From NCBI GenBank assembly GCA_016929735.1, contig JAFGID010000205.1:1-22628 (forward strand): a DNA stretch of 22,628 nt, read 5' to 3'. A program made the position numbers and the translations under genes. The notes below the pieces were generated by a model. The model saw only the letters and a program-made list of their open reading frames with translations, made no database searches and was not told where the DNA came from. Numbering within the stretch: the stretch's first letter is position 1; each line of letters begins with the position of its first letter. Source of the DNA: Ignavibacteriales bacterium. GTDB taxonomy: Bacteria > Bacteroidota > Ignavibacteria > Ignavibacteriales > Melioribacteraceae. Of the stretch, positions 15,026 to 22,628 are shown piece by piece.

Positions 15026-15028
15026 ATT

Positions 15029-16666
15029 ATGTATAACAATTATTTATATCTGCGCCGTCTTGTAAAAGAACTGAATAAAATCCTAAATGATTTTTATCTT
15101 ATAAGAGTTTACTCTCAGGAAAAGAATAAATTATTATTACACTTTTCAAATGATAATAATGAAACTATTTTTTTAGTATTCTCAATTGATCCGCAATTAA
15201 GTTATTTAACAATAAAAAAAGAACATACTCCAGCAAAAAAAAACATATCATTCTTTTTCAAAAAAACTCTTCCATCAAAACTGCTGAATATTGAATTGTC
15301 CATAAATGATAGAATTATAAAATTTAATTTTATAACTGGTGAATTATTCTTGATAATTCATGGTAATTTATCCAATGCCGTCTTTCAAGTGGAAAATTTT
15401 GTAGAATTTTATAAAACTGGTAAGATGGAAAAATCAGATAAATTGATAAAATACCTTAATGATATTTCATATAAGAAAGATTTTTCATCTAGTAGTACAT
15501 TTAATAATAAATTATTAGATTTAGATTTCAAAGAAATTAAGAAGCAATACCCCTTTTTTACTAAAGAACTCTATGCTGAATTATTATATAGATTAGATAA
15601 TTCTAATAAAAAAGATTCTTTGTATCATTTGAATTTAATTTCAAATGAAATCTTAAAAGAAAAAATTGCTGTTTTTTACAATGATTCTTTGAGTGATATA
15701 AGTTTCCTACCAATTACTTTCTCATCATTTAATATTCCTTCAAATAGTTTAGTATTCACTTCATATTTTGAAGCTGTGGATAATTTGATATTCACTTACT
15801 TTAATCTTAAAAATCTCTTTGATGAGAAAAGAAAACTAACAGAATATATAAATAAAGAAATTGAGAAAACCTTTAATAAACTGAACAATATCTCCTTACA
15901 ATTACAAGACGAAAATAAAAGTGAAAAGTATCGCAGAAATGCAGAATTATTATTATTGAATCGAAATAAACTTTTTAAAGGGATGGAAGTAGTTACAATA
16001 GAAACAGGAAATGAATGTCAGACAATTAAAATGAATAAAAAGAAGTCACCACAAGAAAACATTGATGATTATTTTCAGAAAGCTAAGGACTTTAGGACAG
16101 AATTTGAGCAATACCATAAATTGTATAAGCTAACTTTAGATAAGTACAATAAATTAAAAGAGATAAAAGAGAACGTTCAAAATATTTCTAATATTAAGGA
16201 AATGAAAAATTTGAAAAATGATATCGGCATTTCTGATAAAAAAAATGAAAATAAATCTCTACCAACATCGCAAATTAAATATAGAAAATTTATTTATTCA
16301 GAGAATTATACTATTTATGTTGGTAAAGACAATAAAAATAATGATCTACTTACTTTTCGATTAGCGAAACAAAACGATTATTGGTTTCATGCTCGAGGTG
16401 TAGCAGGTTCTCACGTTGTATTAAAAGCTGAAAGACAGAAAGGCAATATTCCCAAGTACGTTCTTGAAAAAGCAGCATCTATAGCCGCATTTTTCAGTAA
16501 GGCAAAAAATGCAAGTCTTTCCCCAGTTTCATATACACTTCGCAAATATGTACAAAAAAGGAAGGGATTAGAACCTGGGCAAGTCGTACTAATACAAGAA
16601 AACACTCTTATTGTAAAGCCACAGATACCTGAAGATTGTATTGAAGACAAGGAAGTAAGTGCTTGA
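15029..16666 (+). CDS. rqcH: NFACT-family ribosome quality-control factor RqcH
   Basis: RqcH binds stalled 50S subunits carrying peptidyl-tRNA and adds C-terminal alanine tails. I choose ATG 15029 (545 residues). The frame reaches back to a TTG at 15002, but that lies inside the nagB terminator, and the family N-terminus matches from the ATG (NNYLYLRRLVKELN). NFACT-N covers about 1-250 and contains Asp94-Arg95 (INDRII), equivalent to the DR pair needed for alanine tailing in B. subtilis RqcH. A coiled coil follows (about 260-400), then the NFACT-R domain (about 415-530) with DYWFHARGVAGSHVV (450-464). No Shine-Dalgarno precedes the ATG. An extracellular adhesin (FbpA) reading of the family is less likely, since there is no signal peptide. 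Confidence 0.92.
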   Translation: MYNNYLYLRRLVKELNKILNDFYLIRVYSQEKNKLLLHFSNDNNETIFLVFSIDPQLSYLTIKKEHTPAKKNISFFFKKTLPSKLLNIELSINDRIIKFNFITGELFLIIHGNLSNAVFQVENFVEFYKTGKMEKSDKLIKYLNDISYKKDFSSSSTFNNKLLDLDFKEIKKQYPFFTKELYAELLYRLDNSNKKDSLYHLNLISNEILKEKIAVFYNDSLSDISFLPITFSSFNIPSNSLVFTSYFEAVDNLIFTYFNLKNLFDEKRKLTEYINKEIEKTFNKLNNISLQLQDENKSEKYRRNAELLLLNRNKLFKGMEVVTIETGNECQTIKMNKKKSPQENIDDYFQKAKDFRTEFEQYHKLYKLTLDKYNKLKEIKENVQNISNIKEMKNLKNDIGISDKKNENKSLPTSQIKYRKFIYSENYTIYVGKDNKNNDLLTFRLAKQNDYWFHARGVAGSHVVLKAERQKGNIPKYVLEKAASIAAFFSKAKNASLSPVSYTLRKYVQKRKGLEPGQVVLIQENTLIVKPQIPEDCIEDKEVSA

Positions 16667-16675
16667 TATTTTTTT

Positions 16676-16706
16676 GAACCGCAAAGACACGAAATCGCAA
16701 GAAACT
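16676..16706 (+). repeat. Degenerate dispersed-repeat fragment (ACCGCAAAGAC type)
   Basis: GAACCGCAAAGACACGAAAT followed by CGCAAGAAACT shows an imperfect internal repeat of GCAAAGA/GCAAGAA units. It resembles the ACCGCAAAGACGCAAAG strings scattered between genes in many Bacteroidota-like genomes. It starts nine bases after the rqcH stop codon. Identity rests on recollection of the pattern, not on a search. Confidence 0.45.
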
Positions 16707-16743
16707 AATGGAGAAGGTAAAAGGTATTAGTACAAATCACGAA

Positions 16744-17007
16744 TTATAATAATTCAACTGCTTTCAATGTTATTTCATAATTTATATTTACAATCTCAAA
16801 ATTTACTAGAAATATTTCTAATAATTTTTGCTCAGATTTATTTCTACAACCTATAATTAATTCCATTTCTGTAACTGTGCGGATGGATAATATTTAACTA
16901 TTCTCCTCTCTTCTAATTCGTTCAATAGCAGTTTTATTTTTCCTACCGATATCTATTATAATATCTGTATCAATTAGGACATAATCAATCACTTCTCAAA
17001 TTTCCAT
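16744..17007 (-). pseudogene. Decayed VapC-type PIN-domain toxin gene
   Basis: Reading the minus strand in one frame from ATG 17007 gives 87 codons before a final stop, with two internal stops (TGA at 16996-16998 and TAA at 16894-16896). The residues between are typical of a VapC PIN ribonuclease: DYVLIDTDIIIDIG (acidic pair Asp13/Asp15), AIERIRREENS, then ILSIRTVTEMELIIGCRNKS (Glu48), LLEIFLVNFEIVNIN and ITLKAVELL. The C-terminal third, which should carry the remaining acidic residues in a DALIAATA-like string, is missing; the frame ends at 16744. No VapB-like antitoxin is visible upstream (17008-17219). No base was lost in the remaining part, so decay is by point changes plus truncation. 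Confidence 0.8.
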
Positions 17008-17098
17008 TCTTTCTTTCTTAAAATTCTTTTATTCTATAAAAATACTATTGAAATAATTTACAATGATTTTTAATAATAAGTTACATAAAGTAAAACTG

Positions 17099-17172
17099 GT
17101 CATTCTGAACACAGCGAAAAATCTCTTTAGATGTTTCGTTAAATTTACCCTTGAAAATAGTGAAGGGCTCAA
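17099..17172. repeat. Decayed composite of dispersed intergenic repeats
   Basis: GTCATTCTGAACACAGCGAA followed by AAATCTC (17099-17125) resembles the repeat GTCATTCTGAGCGAAGCGAAGAATCTC scattered through many environmental bacterial genomes. About 20 bases later, ACCCTTGAAAATAGTGAAGG and GCTCA (17147-17171) resembles a second common repeat, CACCCTGAACTTGTTTCAGGGTCTCA, and keeps short arms CCCTT/AAGGG. Both have several mismatches. The assignment is from recollection of these patterns. Confidence 0.4.
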
Positions 17173-17219
17173 TATAACAAAGTCATTATATGAGTAATGT
17201 AAAGAAATAATAAAAAATT

Positions 17220-18341
17220 TTACTTTTTCTCTACTCCTAAACCGGGTAAATCAAGTAATCGCATTTTACCATCAATAGCTATTGCACCATTAAACGGGTC
17301 ATTAATTATCAAGATATTGCCATCAAGATCAGCCCAATCAACTAAAGGTGACATCTGTGTAGCGGCGGAAATTGCAACCGATGTCTCTGTCATACAACCA
17401 ATCATAACTTTCATTCCAAGTGCTCTCGCGAGATTTAGCATTTTATAACCTTCTCTCATACCTGTACATTTCATAAGTTTAATATTTATTGCAGAATAGA
17501 CACCATACATTTTGATAACATCTTGTAATCTTTGCAATGCTTCGTCTGCAATAGTTGGCAACGGGCTTTGCTCCGTTAACCATGCATTATCATCAACCTG
17601 TTCTTTCGGCATCGGCTGCTCAACAAACACTATTCCCTTCTCTTTTAACCAATGAATCATATCAAGAGCAAAATGTTTATCAGTCCATCCTTGGTTGACA
17701 TCAACACAAAGTGGTACATCAGTTACCGAGCGAATTGTTTCTATCATTTCCTTATCATTTTCACGACCCATTTTTACTTTTAGAATTTTGAATTCAGCTG
17801 CTTCTTTAGTCTTTTCCCTGACGACATCAGGAGTATCTATTCCAATTGTATAAGAAGTATAAGGCGTTTTTTCTTTATCTAATCCCCATATCTTAAACCA
17901 AGGTTGTCCAATAAGTTTTCCAACTAAATCATGTAACGCAATATCAACAGATGCCTTAGCAGCCGCATTACCAACATCTATTGAGTCAACATAAGCAAGA
18001 ATTTCATCCATTTTAAAGGGGTCATTGAATTGACTTAAATCTACTTTACTTAAAAATTTTGTTGCTGTTTCTTGTGATTCACCAAGATATGGCGGCATTG
18101 ACGCCTCACCATAACCTACTATACCTTCATATTCAATTTGGGTTAACATAACCGGTGTAGTAGTTCTTGAACTTGTAGAAAGTGTAAATACATGTTTTAA
18201 TTGTAATGTGTAAGGTTCAAATGTTAATCTCATTTTTCCTGCTTTACTTTTATTTATTGAAAATTTTGGAGTGATGCCAAAAGATAAACCTGCTGCAACA
18301 ACTCCGGTTGTCTTTAAAAAATTTTTTCTTGAAAGTTTCAT
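17220..18341 (-). CDS. Dipeptide epimerase (enolase superfamily) with Tat-like leader
   Basis: Probable L-Ala-D/L-Glu epimerase acting on murein dipeptides. The 373 residues begin with SRKNFLKTTGVVAAG, a leader like the twin-arginine signal but with Arg-Lys in place of Arg-Arg. The mature part has the enolase N-terminal capping domain (about 38-140) and barrel. Catalytic Lys188/Lys190 lie in ILKVKMG; metal ligands are Asp214 (VDVNQGW), Glu241 (FVEQPMP) and Asp266 (ADEAL); Lys288 is in NIKLMK, and the specificity segment is WADLDGN (336-342). The DxD of the last segment supports dipeptide specificity. The ATG overlaps the stop of the NlpC/P60 gene (TAATG), with GGGGAG seven bases upstream. Homologues in E. 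coli and B. subtilis are cytoplasmic, so an export signal here is notable. Confidence 0.88.
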   Translation of the reverse strand: MKLSRKNFLKTTGVVAAGLSFGITPKFSINKSKAGKMRLTFEPYTLQLKHVFTLSTSSRTTTPVMLTQIEYEGIVGYGEASMPPYLGESQETATKFLSKVDLSQFNDPFKMDEILAYVDSIDVGNAAAKASVDIALHDLVGKLIGQPWFKIWGLDKEKTPYTSYTIGIDTPDVVREKTKEAAEFKILKVKMGRENDKEMIETIRSVTDVPLCVDVNQGWTDKHFALDMIHWLKEKGIVFVEQPMPKEQVDDNAWLTEQSPLPTIADEALQRLQDVIKMYGVYSAINIKLMKCTGMREGYKMLNLARALGMKVMIGCMTETSVAISAATQMSPLVDWADLDGNILIINDPFNGAIAIDGKMRLLDLPGLGVEKK

Positions 18342-19537
18342 TAAAATTCTCCCCGATAAAATTTATTACTTCTAATAGTTGTTATTCCGTTTTTATCAAT
18401 TGATGTTAAAATCCTTTTTGCTCTTATAAATTGTTTTAGTCTGTAAGGACTGAAATTTTCTTTATTCTTGTCAAAGCTGTTAATTCTTACTCTGCCTGAT
18501 GCATGAATGAATTCCAGATCTCCAATATAAATAGCCACATGTGTTATTCTCTCTCTTTCGACTGATTTCGAACCAAAAAACATCAGGTCACCCGGTTGTA
18601 AATTTTCAAATCCATTTTTTGTGTCAACTAAGTCACCAGTATGCACCTGCAAGGATGCATCACGTTCTAAAATTATTCCGTGTAAGTAATAAACCATTTT
18701 TGTAAAACCACTGCAATCCATAGTCTTACTTGAAGTTCCACCCCATAAATAAGGAATACCCATAAACTTTTTTGCTGTTGATATTATTGACTCTTGTGTA
18801 ATATTTAGTTCATTTAACCATTCTTCATAATCTGCACATTCATTGGTTTTTACATAAGCAATTCTACCATCAGGATATTGAACTTTAATATATTCCCCAA
18901 TCCTCTCAACAAATTTCAATATATTTCCAATAACTAAATCAGATACGCGTTCTGAATTATCGTCTGGTTCGGAATATGAAAATCCATATTCTTCTAGATA
19001 AAATATTTTTTTCGATTTATTCCAGTCATCGAATTCTTCTTTTGTCATCAGTTCAAAACCATCGTCATCTAAGAATGAAATATAATTATCAGGCGTTTGA
19101 ACCAACAAGTAACCACTTGCATCTTTCTTATAAACTTTAATAGGAGTTCCAAGTAAAGCTTGAGTCGATAATTCCTGATCGTGTTCGGGTTTCGTTCGAA
19201 AATTAGCAACAGATAAATTAATTATTCCGTAAATCTTATTACCTAATTCCTGAACAGGCAATAATTCTATTTTATCTGTTATGATTATCCCCTTCTCATT
19301 TGCTCTTTTTAATAATTCATTTTTCGCATCAGGTAAATTTGTCATTCCGCTAATACTAAATAAGTCATCATATCTAACAACATTAAGTTCAAAAATTGAT
19401 GTTCTTTTATCTTTTGAATATTCATTTTTAATTTCACTAATGATTGAATTTAATTCTTGCATTTTCGTTCTCTCTTGTGCTTGAATATTAATTATAAATG
19501 ATGCAATACAAATTGCATAAAATATTTTTTTTATCAT
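18341..19537 (-). CDS. Exported SH3-domain NlpC/P60 cysteine peptidase (YkfC-like)
   Basis: Predicted murein peptidase cleaving next to D-glutamate in cell-wall peptides. The 398 residues have a signal peptide (KKIFYAICIASFIINIQA, 3-20). A short alpha/beta region follows (about 25-100, BON-like by appearance), then two SH3-like segments (about 103-165 and 178-235). The catalytic NlpC/P60 domain (about 245-365) carries Cys275 in TMDCSGF, His333 in THVAIYIG and His345 in FIHASG. The order SH3-SH3-NlpC matches YkfC of B. subtilis, which is encoded beside the epimerase YkfB, and here the epimerase gene follows with a one-base overlap. GGAGGA sits three bases before the ATG. The C-terminal tail after residue 375 is short and unassigned. 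Confidence 0.91.
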   Translation of the reverse strand: MIKKIFYAICIASFIINIQAQERTKMQELNSIISEIKNEYSKDKRTSIFELNVVRYDDLFSISGMTNLPDAKNELLKRANEKGIIITDKIELLPVQELGNKIYGIINLSVANFRTKPEHDQELSTQALLGTPIKVYKKDASGYLLVQTPDNYISFLDDDGFELMTKEEFDDWNKSKKIFYLEEYGFSYSEPDDNSERVSDLVIGNILKFVERIGEYIKVQYPDGRIAYVKTNECADYEEWLNELNITQESIISTAKKFMGIPYLWGGTSSKTMDCSGFTKMVYYLHGIILERDASLQVHTGDLVDTKNGFENLQPGDLMFFGSKSVERERITHVAIYIGDLEFIHASGRVRINSFDKNKENFSPYRLKQFIRAKRILTSIDKNGITTIRSNKFYRGEF

Positions 19538-19600
19538 TTTTCCTCCAAAAATTTATTTTTGCAATGTAAATTTAATAATATTTTTTTATTTAATTAGTAT

Positions 19601-19632
19601 AATGCCTGACAATCTTAAAATTGTTATATTTG
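19601..19632 (+). promoter_or_regulatory. Possible Bacteroidetes-type promoter for gltX
   Basis: TATATTTG at 19625-19632 fits the TAnnTTTG -7 element exactly and would give a leader of roughly 25 bases before the gltX ATG at 19663. The expected -33 position shows only AATG (19601-19604), two of four bases of TTTG. A TATAAT at 19598-19603 has no clear -35 partner. Confidence 0.35.
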
Positions 19633-19662
19633 CAAAAATTTTAATAATAATTTTGCTAAATT

Positions 19663-21123
19663 ATGATTAATGATAAACCCCGTGTCCGATTCGCACCAAG
19701 TCCAACAGGTTATTTACATGTCGGTGGATTAAGAACTGCATTATACAACTATTTATTTGCGCGTAAAAGTGGAGGTAAATTTATTCTTAGAATTGAAGAT
19801 ACAGATAAAAATCGTTTTGTCGAAGGTGCGATGGAAAATCTTATAGAAACATTAAAGTGGATTGGCCTGGATTATGATGAAGGTCCTAACGTTAGCGGAG
19901 ATTATGGACCATACATTCAATCACAAAGATTGGATTTTTATCAAAAATATTCAAACGAATTACTTGAAAAAGGAAAAGCATATTATTGTTTTTGCACAGC
20001 TGAACGATTAGAAAATTTGCGTGAAGAACAGAAGAAATTAAAATTGCCCCAAGCAATGTATGATAAGCATTGTTTGAGTTTATCAAAAGAACAAATAAAC
20101 AAAAATTTAGATAATGGTGTGCCTTATGTCATTCGTTTAAATGTTGAAAAAAAAGGTACGGTTTTATTCGATGACATAATAAGATCAAGAGTTGAATTTG
20201 ATTGCTCAACAATTGACGACCAAGTTTTAATAAAAAGTGATGGTTATCCAACATATCATTTAGCAAATGTAATTGATGATCATTTAATGAAGATTACACA
20301 CGTGATTCGTGGCGAAGAATGGCTTTCATCTACACCGAAACACGTTTTGCTTTATGATTATTTTGGATGGGAAAAACCTATTTTTGCACACTTACCTCTT
20401 CTTCTGAATCCAGATAAATCAAAATTAAGTAAACGACAAGGTGATGTTGCTGTTGAAGATTATCGCGATAAAGGATACTTAAAGGAAGCCATTATAAATT
20501 TCATTGCACTACTCGGTTGGAGTGGTAAGGATAACAAAGAATTTTTCTTGCTTGATGAACTCATTCAGGAATTTTCAATAGAAAAAGTACACAAGGCAGG
20601 AGCCGTATTTAATGTTGAAAAACTTAACTGGTTGAATTCAGAACACATAAAGTATAAGCCAAACGAAGAAATTCTGTATATGCTTAAAAAAGAAATAGAA
20701 AATTCAAATTTCAGGATAGAAAAATATACAGATTATTATCTAATTCAAATCATTGATGTTATGAAGGAGAGGGTTACTTTTATAAAGGATTACTTAATGC
20801 TAAGTCCTTACTTTTTTGAAGCACCTATAGATTATGATTCAAACGTAATAGACAAAAGGTGGAGGCCAGAAACTACGTCTCATTTAAAAAAGTTAACAGA
20901 AAACTATGACAAATTGGAGCATTTTAATAAAGACCAACTTGAAGAAACTCTAAAAATTACAGCAGAAGAATTACAAATAGGAGCTGGGAAATTAATTCAT
21001 CCTGTTCGCCTTGCTGTTTCAGGTATCGGAGTAGGTCCTGGATTATATGAAATTCTGGAATTACTGAGTAAAGATGAGGTCATTGTCAGATTAAAAAGAG
21101 CAATGGAAAAGATAAAAATTTAA
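19663..21123 (+). CDS. gltX: Glutamyl-tRNA synthetase
   Basis: Class I aminoacyl-tRNA synthetase that charges tRNA-Glu in the cytoplasm. The 486 residues start with RVRFAPSPTGYLHVGG, holding the HIGH-like signature (His19-Val-Gly-Gly), followed by FILRIEDTDKNR. Further on are HVIRGEEWLSSTPKH and the KMSKS-like SKLSKRQG (about 251-258), then the alpha-helical anticodon-binding part ending in GIGVGPGLYEILELL. Length is normal for the bacterial type. The start ATG at 19663 gives only eight residues before the first conserved strand; there is no clear Shine-Dalgarno. A separate glnS follows, so tRNA-Gln is probably charged directly and this enzyme need not be non-discriminating. It is divergent from the NlpC/P60 gene across a 125-bp gap. 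Confidence 0.96.
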   Translation: MINDKPRVRFAPSPTGYLHVGGLRTALYNYLFARKSGGKFILRIEDTDKNRFVEGAMENLIETLKWIGLDYDEGPNVSGDYGPYIQSQRLDFYQKYSNELLEKGKAYYCFCTAERLENLREEQKKLKLPQAMYDKHCLSLSKEQINKNLDNGVPYVIRLNVEKKGTVLFDDIIRSRVEFDCSTIDDQVLIKSDGYPTYHLANVIDDHLMKITHVIRGEEWLSSTPKHVLLYDYFGWEKPIFAHLPLLLNPDKSKLSKRQGDVAVEDYRDKGYLKEAIINFIALLGWSGKDNKEFFLLDELIQEFSIEKVHKAGAVFNVEKLNWLNSEHIKYKPNEEILYMLKKEIENSNFRIEKYTDYYLIQIIDVMKERVTFIKDYLMLSPYFFEAPIDYDSNVIDKRWRPETTSHLKKLTENYDKLEHFNKDQLEETLKITAEELQIGAGKLIHPVRLAVSGIGVGPGLYEILELLSKDEVIVRLKRAMEKIKI

Positions 21124-21197
21124 TACTATTTTTTTATTTATATATTAAAATATAAAGGAATATTTTATAATATTTTATAACATTCAGATAAACTAAT

Positions 21198-22628
21198 ATG
21201 GAAGATAAGGAAAAAATTCACAAATCAAAGGAAGAAATCAAAATTTCAATACCACCTAATTTTATCCACGAGATTATTGATGAAGATAATAAAACTGGAA
21301 AATTTGATAATCGAATTCATACAAGATTTCCACCAGAGCCAAATGGTTATCTTCATATCGGACATGCTAAATCTATTTGTTTAAATTTTGGAACTGCCCA
21401 AAAATATGGTGGCAAATGTAATTTAAGATTCGATGATACGAATCCGGTAAAAGAAGATGTTGAGTATGTTGAATCAATAATAGAAGATGTCAAATGGTTG
21501 GGTTTTGATTGGGAAAATAGACTATTCTATGCTTCAGATTACTTCAACCAATTATATGAATACGCTATTCAACTGATAAAGAGTGGTGATGCTTATGTTT
21601 GCAACCTTTCACCTGATGAAATTAGAGAGACTCGAGGTACACCAACTCGTCCAGGAATTGAAAGTCCATATAGAAAAAGAACTGTAGAAGAAAATCTTGA
21701 ATTATTCGAAAAAATGAAGAATGGTGGGTTCGACGAGGGGCATTGCGTTTTAAGGGCTAAAATTGATATGTCTTCCCCAAATATGAATATGCGTGATCCA
21801 GTTATTTACAGAATAAAAAAAGCATCACATCACAGAACGGGGGATAAATGGTGTGTTTATCCAATGTATGATTATGCTCATTGTATTTCTGACTCAATTG
21901 AGAGGATTACATATTCTATTTGTACGCTTGAATTTGAAAACCACCGCCCTCTTTATGATTGGTTCTTAGATAAATTAAACGTTTATCATCCACAGCAAAT
22001 TGAATTCGCACGGTTGAATCTGTCATATACTATTATGAGTAAGCGGAAATTGTTGACGCTTGTTGAAGAAAAATTTGTATCGGGGTGGGATGATCCTCGA
22101 ATGCCAACAATATCAGGTCTAAGAAGAAGGGGTTTTACTCCTGAATCTATCAGGTATTTTTCGGAATTAGTTGGTGTAGCAAAAAGAGATGGATTGATCG
22201 ATGTCTCGTTGTTGGAATTTGCCCTCAGAGATTATTTAAATAAACGTGCTAAAAGGGTAATGGCTGTCTTAAAACCTTTAAAAGTTATTATCACAAACTA
22301 TCCAGCAGATCAAGTTGAGGAATTAGAAGCAATAAACAATCCTGAAGATTTGACTATGGGAACTCGAAAAATTCCATTTAGTCGTGAAATATACATTGAA
22401 CAAGATGACTTTAAGGAAATTCCACCAAAAAAATATCATCGTCTTTTTCCAAGTAATGAGGTCAGATTGAGATATGCGTATATTGTAAAATGCGAGAAAG
22501 TAATTAAAGATGAAAATGGCAATATCATAGAAATACATTGCACTTATGACCCAAATACAAAAAGTGGTTCTGATACGAGTGGGAAAAAAGTTAAAGGAAC
22601 AATACACTGGGTTTCTGCTCAGCATGCA
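21198..22628 (+). CDS. glnS: Glutaminyl-tRNA synthetase, 3' end beyond the window
   Basis: Class I synthetase charging tRNA-Gln. An open frame runs from ATG 21198 to the window edge (477 codons, no stop), against about 550-560 residues for a full enzyme, so the last part of the anticodon-binding region is missing. Signatures are TRFPPEPNGYLHIGHAKSI (HIGH motif, near residues 43-61), CNLRFDDTNP, the segment FENHRPLYDWF, and IMSKRKLL (KMSKS-like, near 277). GWDDPRMPTISGLRRRG follows, as in GlnRS rather than GluRS. It lies 74 bases after gltX in the same direction without an evident terminator, so co-transcription is possible. No strong Shine-Dalgarno precedes the ATG. GlnRS is patchy in bacteria; its presence argues against an exclusive GatCAB route. 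Confidence 0.95.
   Translation, partial: MEDKEKIHKSKEEIKISIPPNFIHEIIDEDNKTGKFDNRIHTRFPPEPNGYLHIGHAKSICLNFGTAQKYGGKCNLRFDDTNPVKEDVEYVESIIEDVKWLGFDWENRLFYASDYFNQLYEYAIQLIKSGDAYVCNLSPDEIRETRGTPTRPGIESPYRKRTVEENLELFEKMKNGGFDEGHCVLRAKIDMSSPNMNMRDPVIYRIKKASHHRTGDKWCVYPMYDYAHCISDSIERITYSICTLEFENHRPLYDWFLDKLNVYHPQQIEFARLNLSYTIMSKRKLLTLVEEKFVSGWDDPRMPTISGLRRRGFTPESIRYFSELVGVAKRDGLIDVSLLEFALRDYLNKRAKRVMAVLKPLKVIITNYPADQVEELEAINNPEDLTMGTRKIPFSREIYIEQDDFKEIPPKKYHRLFPSNEVRLRYAYIVKCEKVIKDENGNIIEIHCTYDPNTKSGSDTSGKKVKGTIHWVSAQHA

Larger units (their letters stand above)
16667..17219. other. Gene-free stretch of relics between rqcH and the epimerase gene
   Basis: This 553-bp stretch has no intact gene. It contains a decayed vapC copy and several short, degenerate fragments resembling dispersed repeats of this group (entered separately). 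The fragment AATCACGAATT at 16736-16746 and GGTAAAAGGTA at 16717-16727 also look like pieces of such repeats. I see no tRNA, no terminator with a T-run and no promoter. Confidence 0.7.

Noticed and set aside
15002..15028. Nine-codon N-terminal extension of RqcH starting at TTG.
   Set aside because: These codons overlap the nagB terminator stem and do not fit the family N-terminus, which aligns from the ATG at 15029.
17008..17098. A possible VapB antitoxin remnant upstream of the vapC fossil.
   Set aside because: The short frames here contain many stops and no helix-turn-helix or AbrB-like pattern could be read.
16667..17219. CRISPR array or tRNA gene in the longest gene-free stretch.
   Set aside because: No regularly spaced identical repeats and no cloverleaf-forming sequence were seen.
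22323..22625. Minus-strand open frame near the right edge.
   Set aside because: It lies wholly opposite glnS, whose conserved motifs establish the plus-strand reading.

Overview
The window is AT-rich (by eye about 30% GC) and almost wholly coding. It looks like a member of the Bacteroidota/Chlorobiota/Ignavibacteriota group, most likely an Ignavibacteria-like bacterium; this placement is inferred. Supporting points are a DUF5683 membrane protein directly behind parA-parB, the alternative Bacteroidetes-type GlmU in place of the classical enzyme, a free-standing PASTA protein beside rpe, and TATATTTG promoter elements of the Bacteroidetes type. Clear Shine-Dalgarno sites before several genes (AAAGGAG, GGAGGA, GGGGAG) fit Ignavibacteria/Chlorobi better than Bacteroidetes proper.

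Region 1 (1-10533, all minus strand) is a dense run of fifteen genes with mostly overlapping or abutting ends, so probably one or two long operons. In transcription order: PASTA protein, rpe, (104-bp gap) nagA, folP, cdaA, a CHAD-domain protein, an MBL-fold hydrolase, parA, parB, DUF5683 protein, zinc-ribbon/Yip1-like membrane protein, a four-helix membrane protein, a 90-residue conserved protein, aroQ, and a HAD phosphatase cut by the window edge. It mixes chromosome partitioning, c-di-AMP synthesis, folate and shikimate steps and amino-sugar deacetylation.

Region 2 (10648-16666, plus strand) holds a POT-family peptide transporter with a large extra extracytoplasmic segment, an alternative GlmU plus nagB operon, and rqcH, which starts three bases after the T-run of a textbook terminator. 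Region 3 (16667-17219) is a 553-bp gene-free stretch. It contains the decayed remains of a vapC-type PIN toxin gene (two in-frame stops, C-terminal half missing) flanked by degenerate dispersed-repeat fragments.

Region 4 (17220-19537, minus) is a two-gene operon: an exported SH3/NlpC-P60 peptidase followed by a dipeptide epimerase with a Tat-like leader. Region 5 (19663-22628, plus) carries gltX and then glnS, which runs off the right edge.

A functional thread links several genes: the NlpC/P60 peptidase and epimerase would process murein peptides, the POT carrier could import them, and NagA, NagB and the alternative GlmU handle amino sugars. This suggests a peptidoglycan recycling or turnover neighbourhood, though the genes are not in one operon. 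I did not see a clearly novel multi-gene system. The best leads are the vapC relic, the terminator/rqcH junction, the transporter insertion and the apparently exported epimerase.
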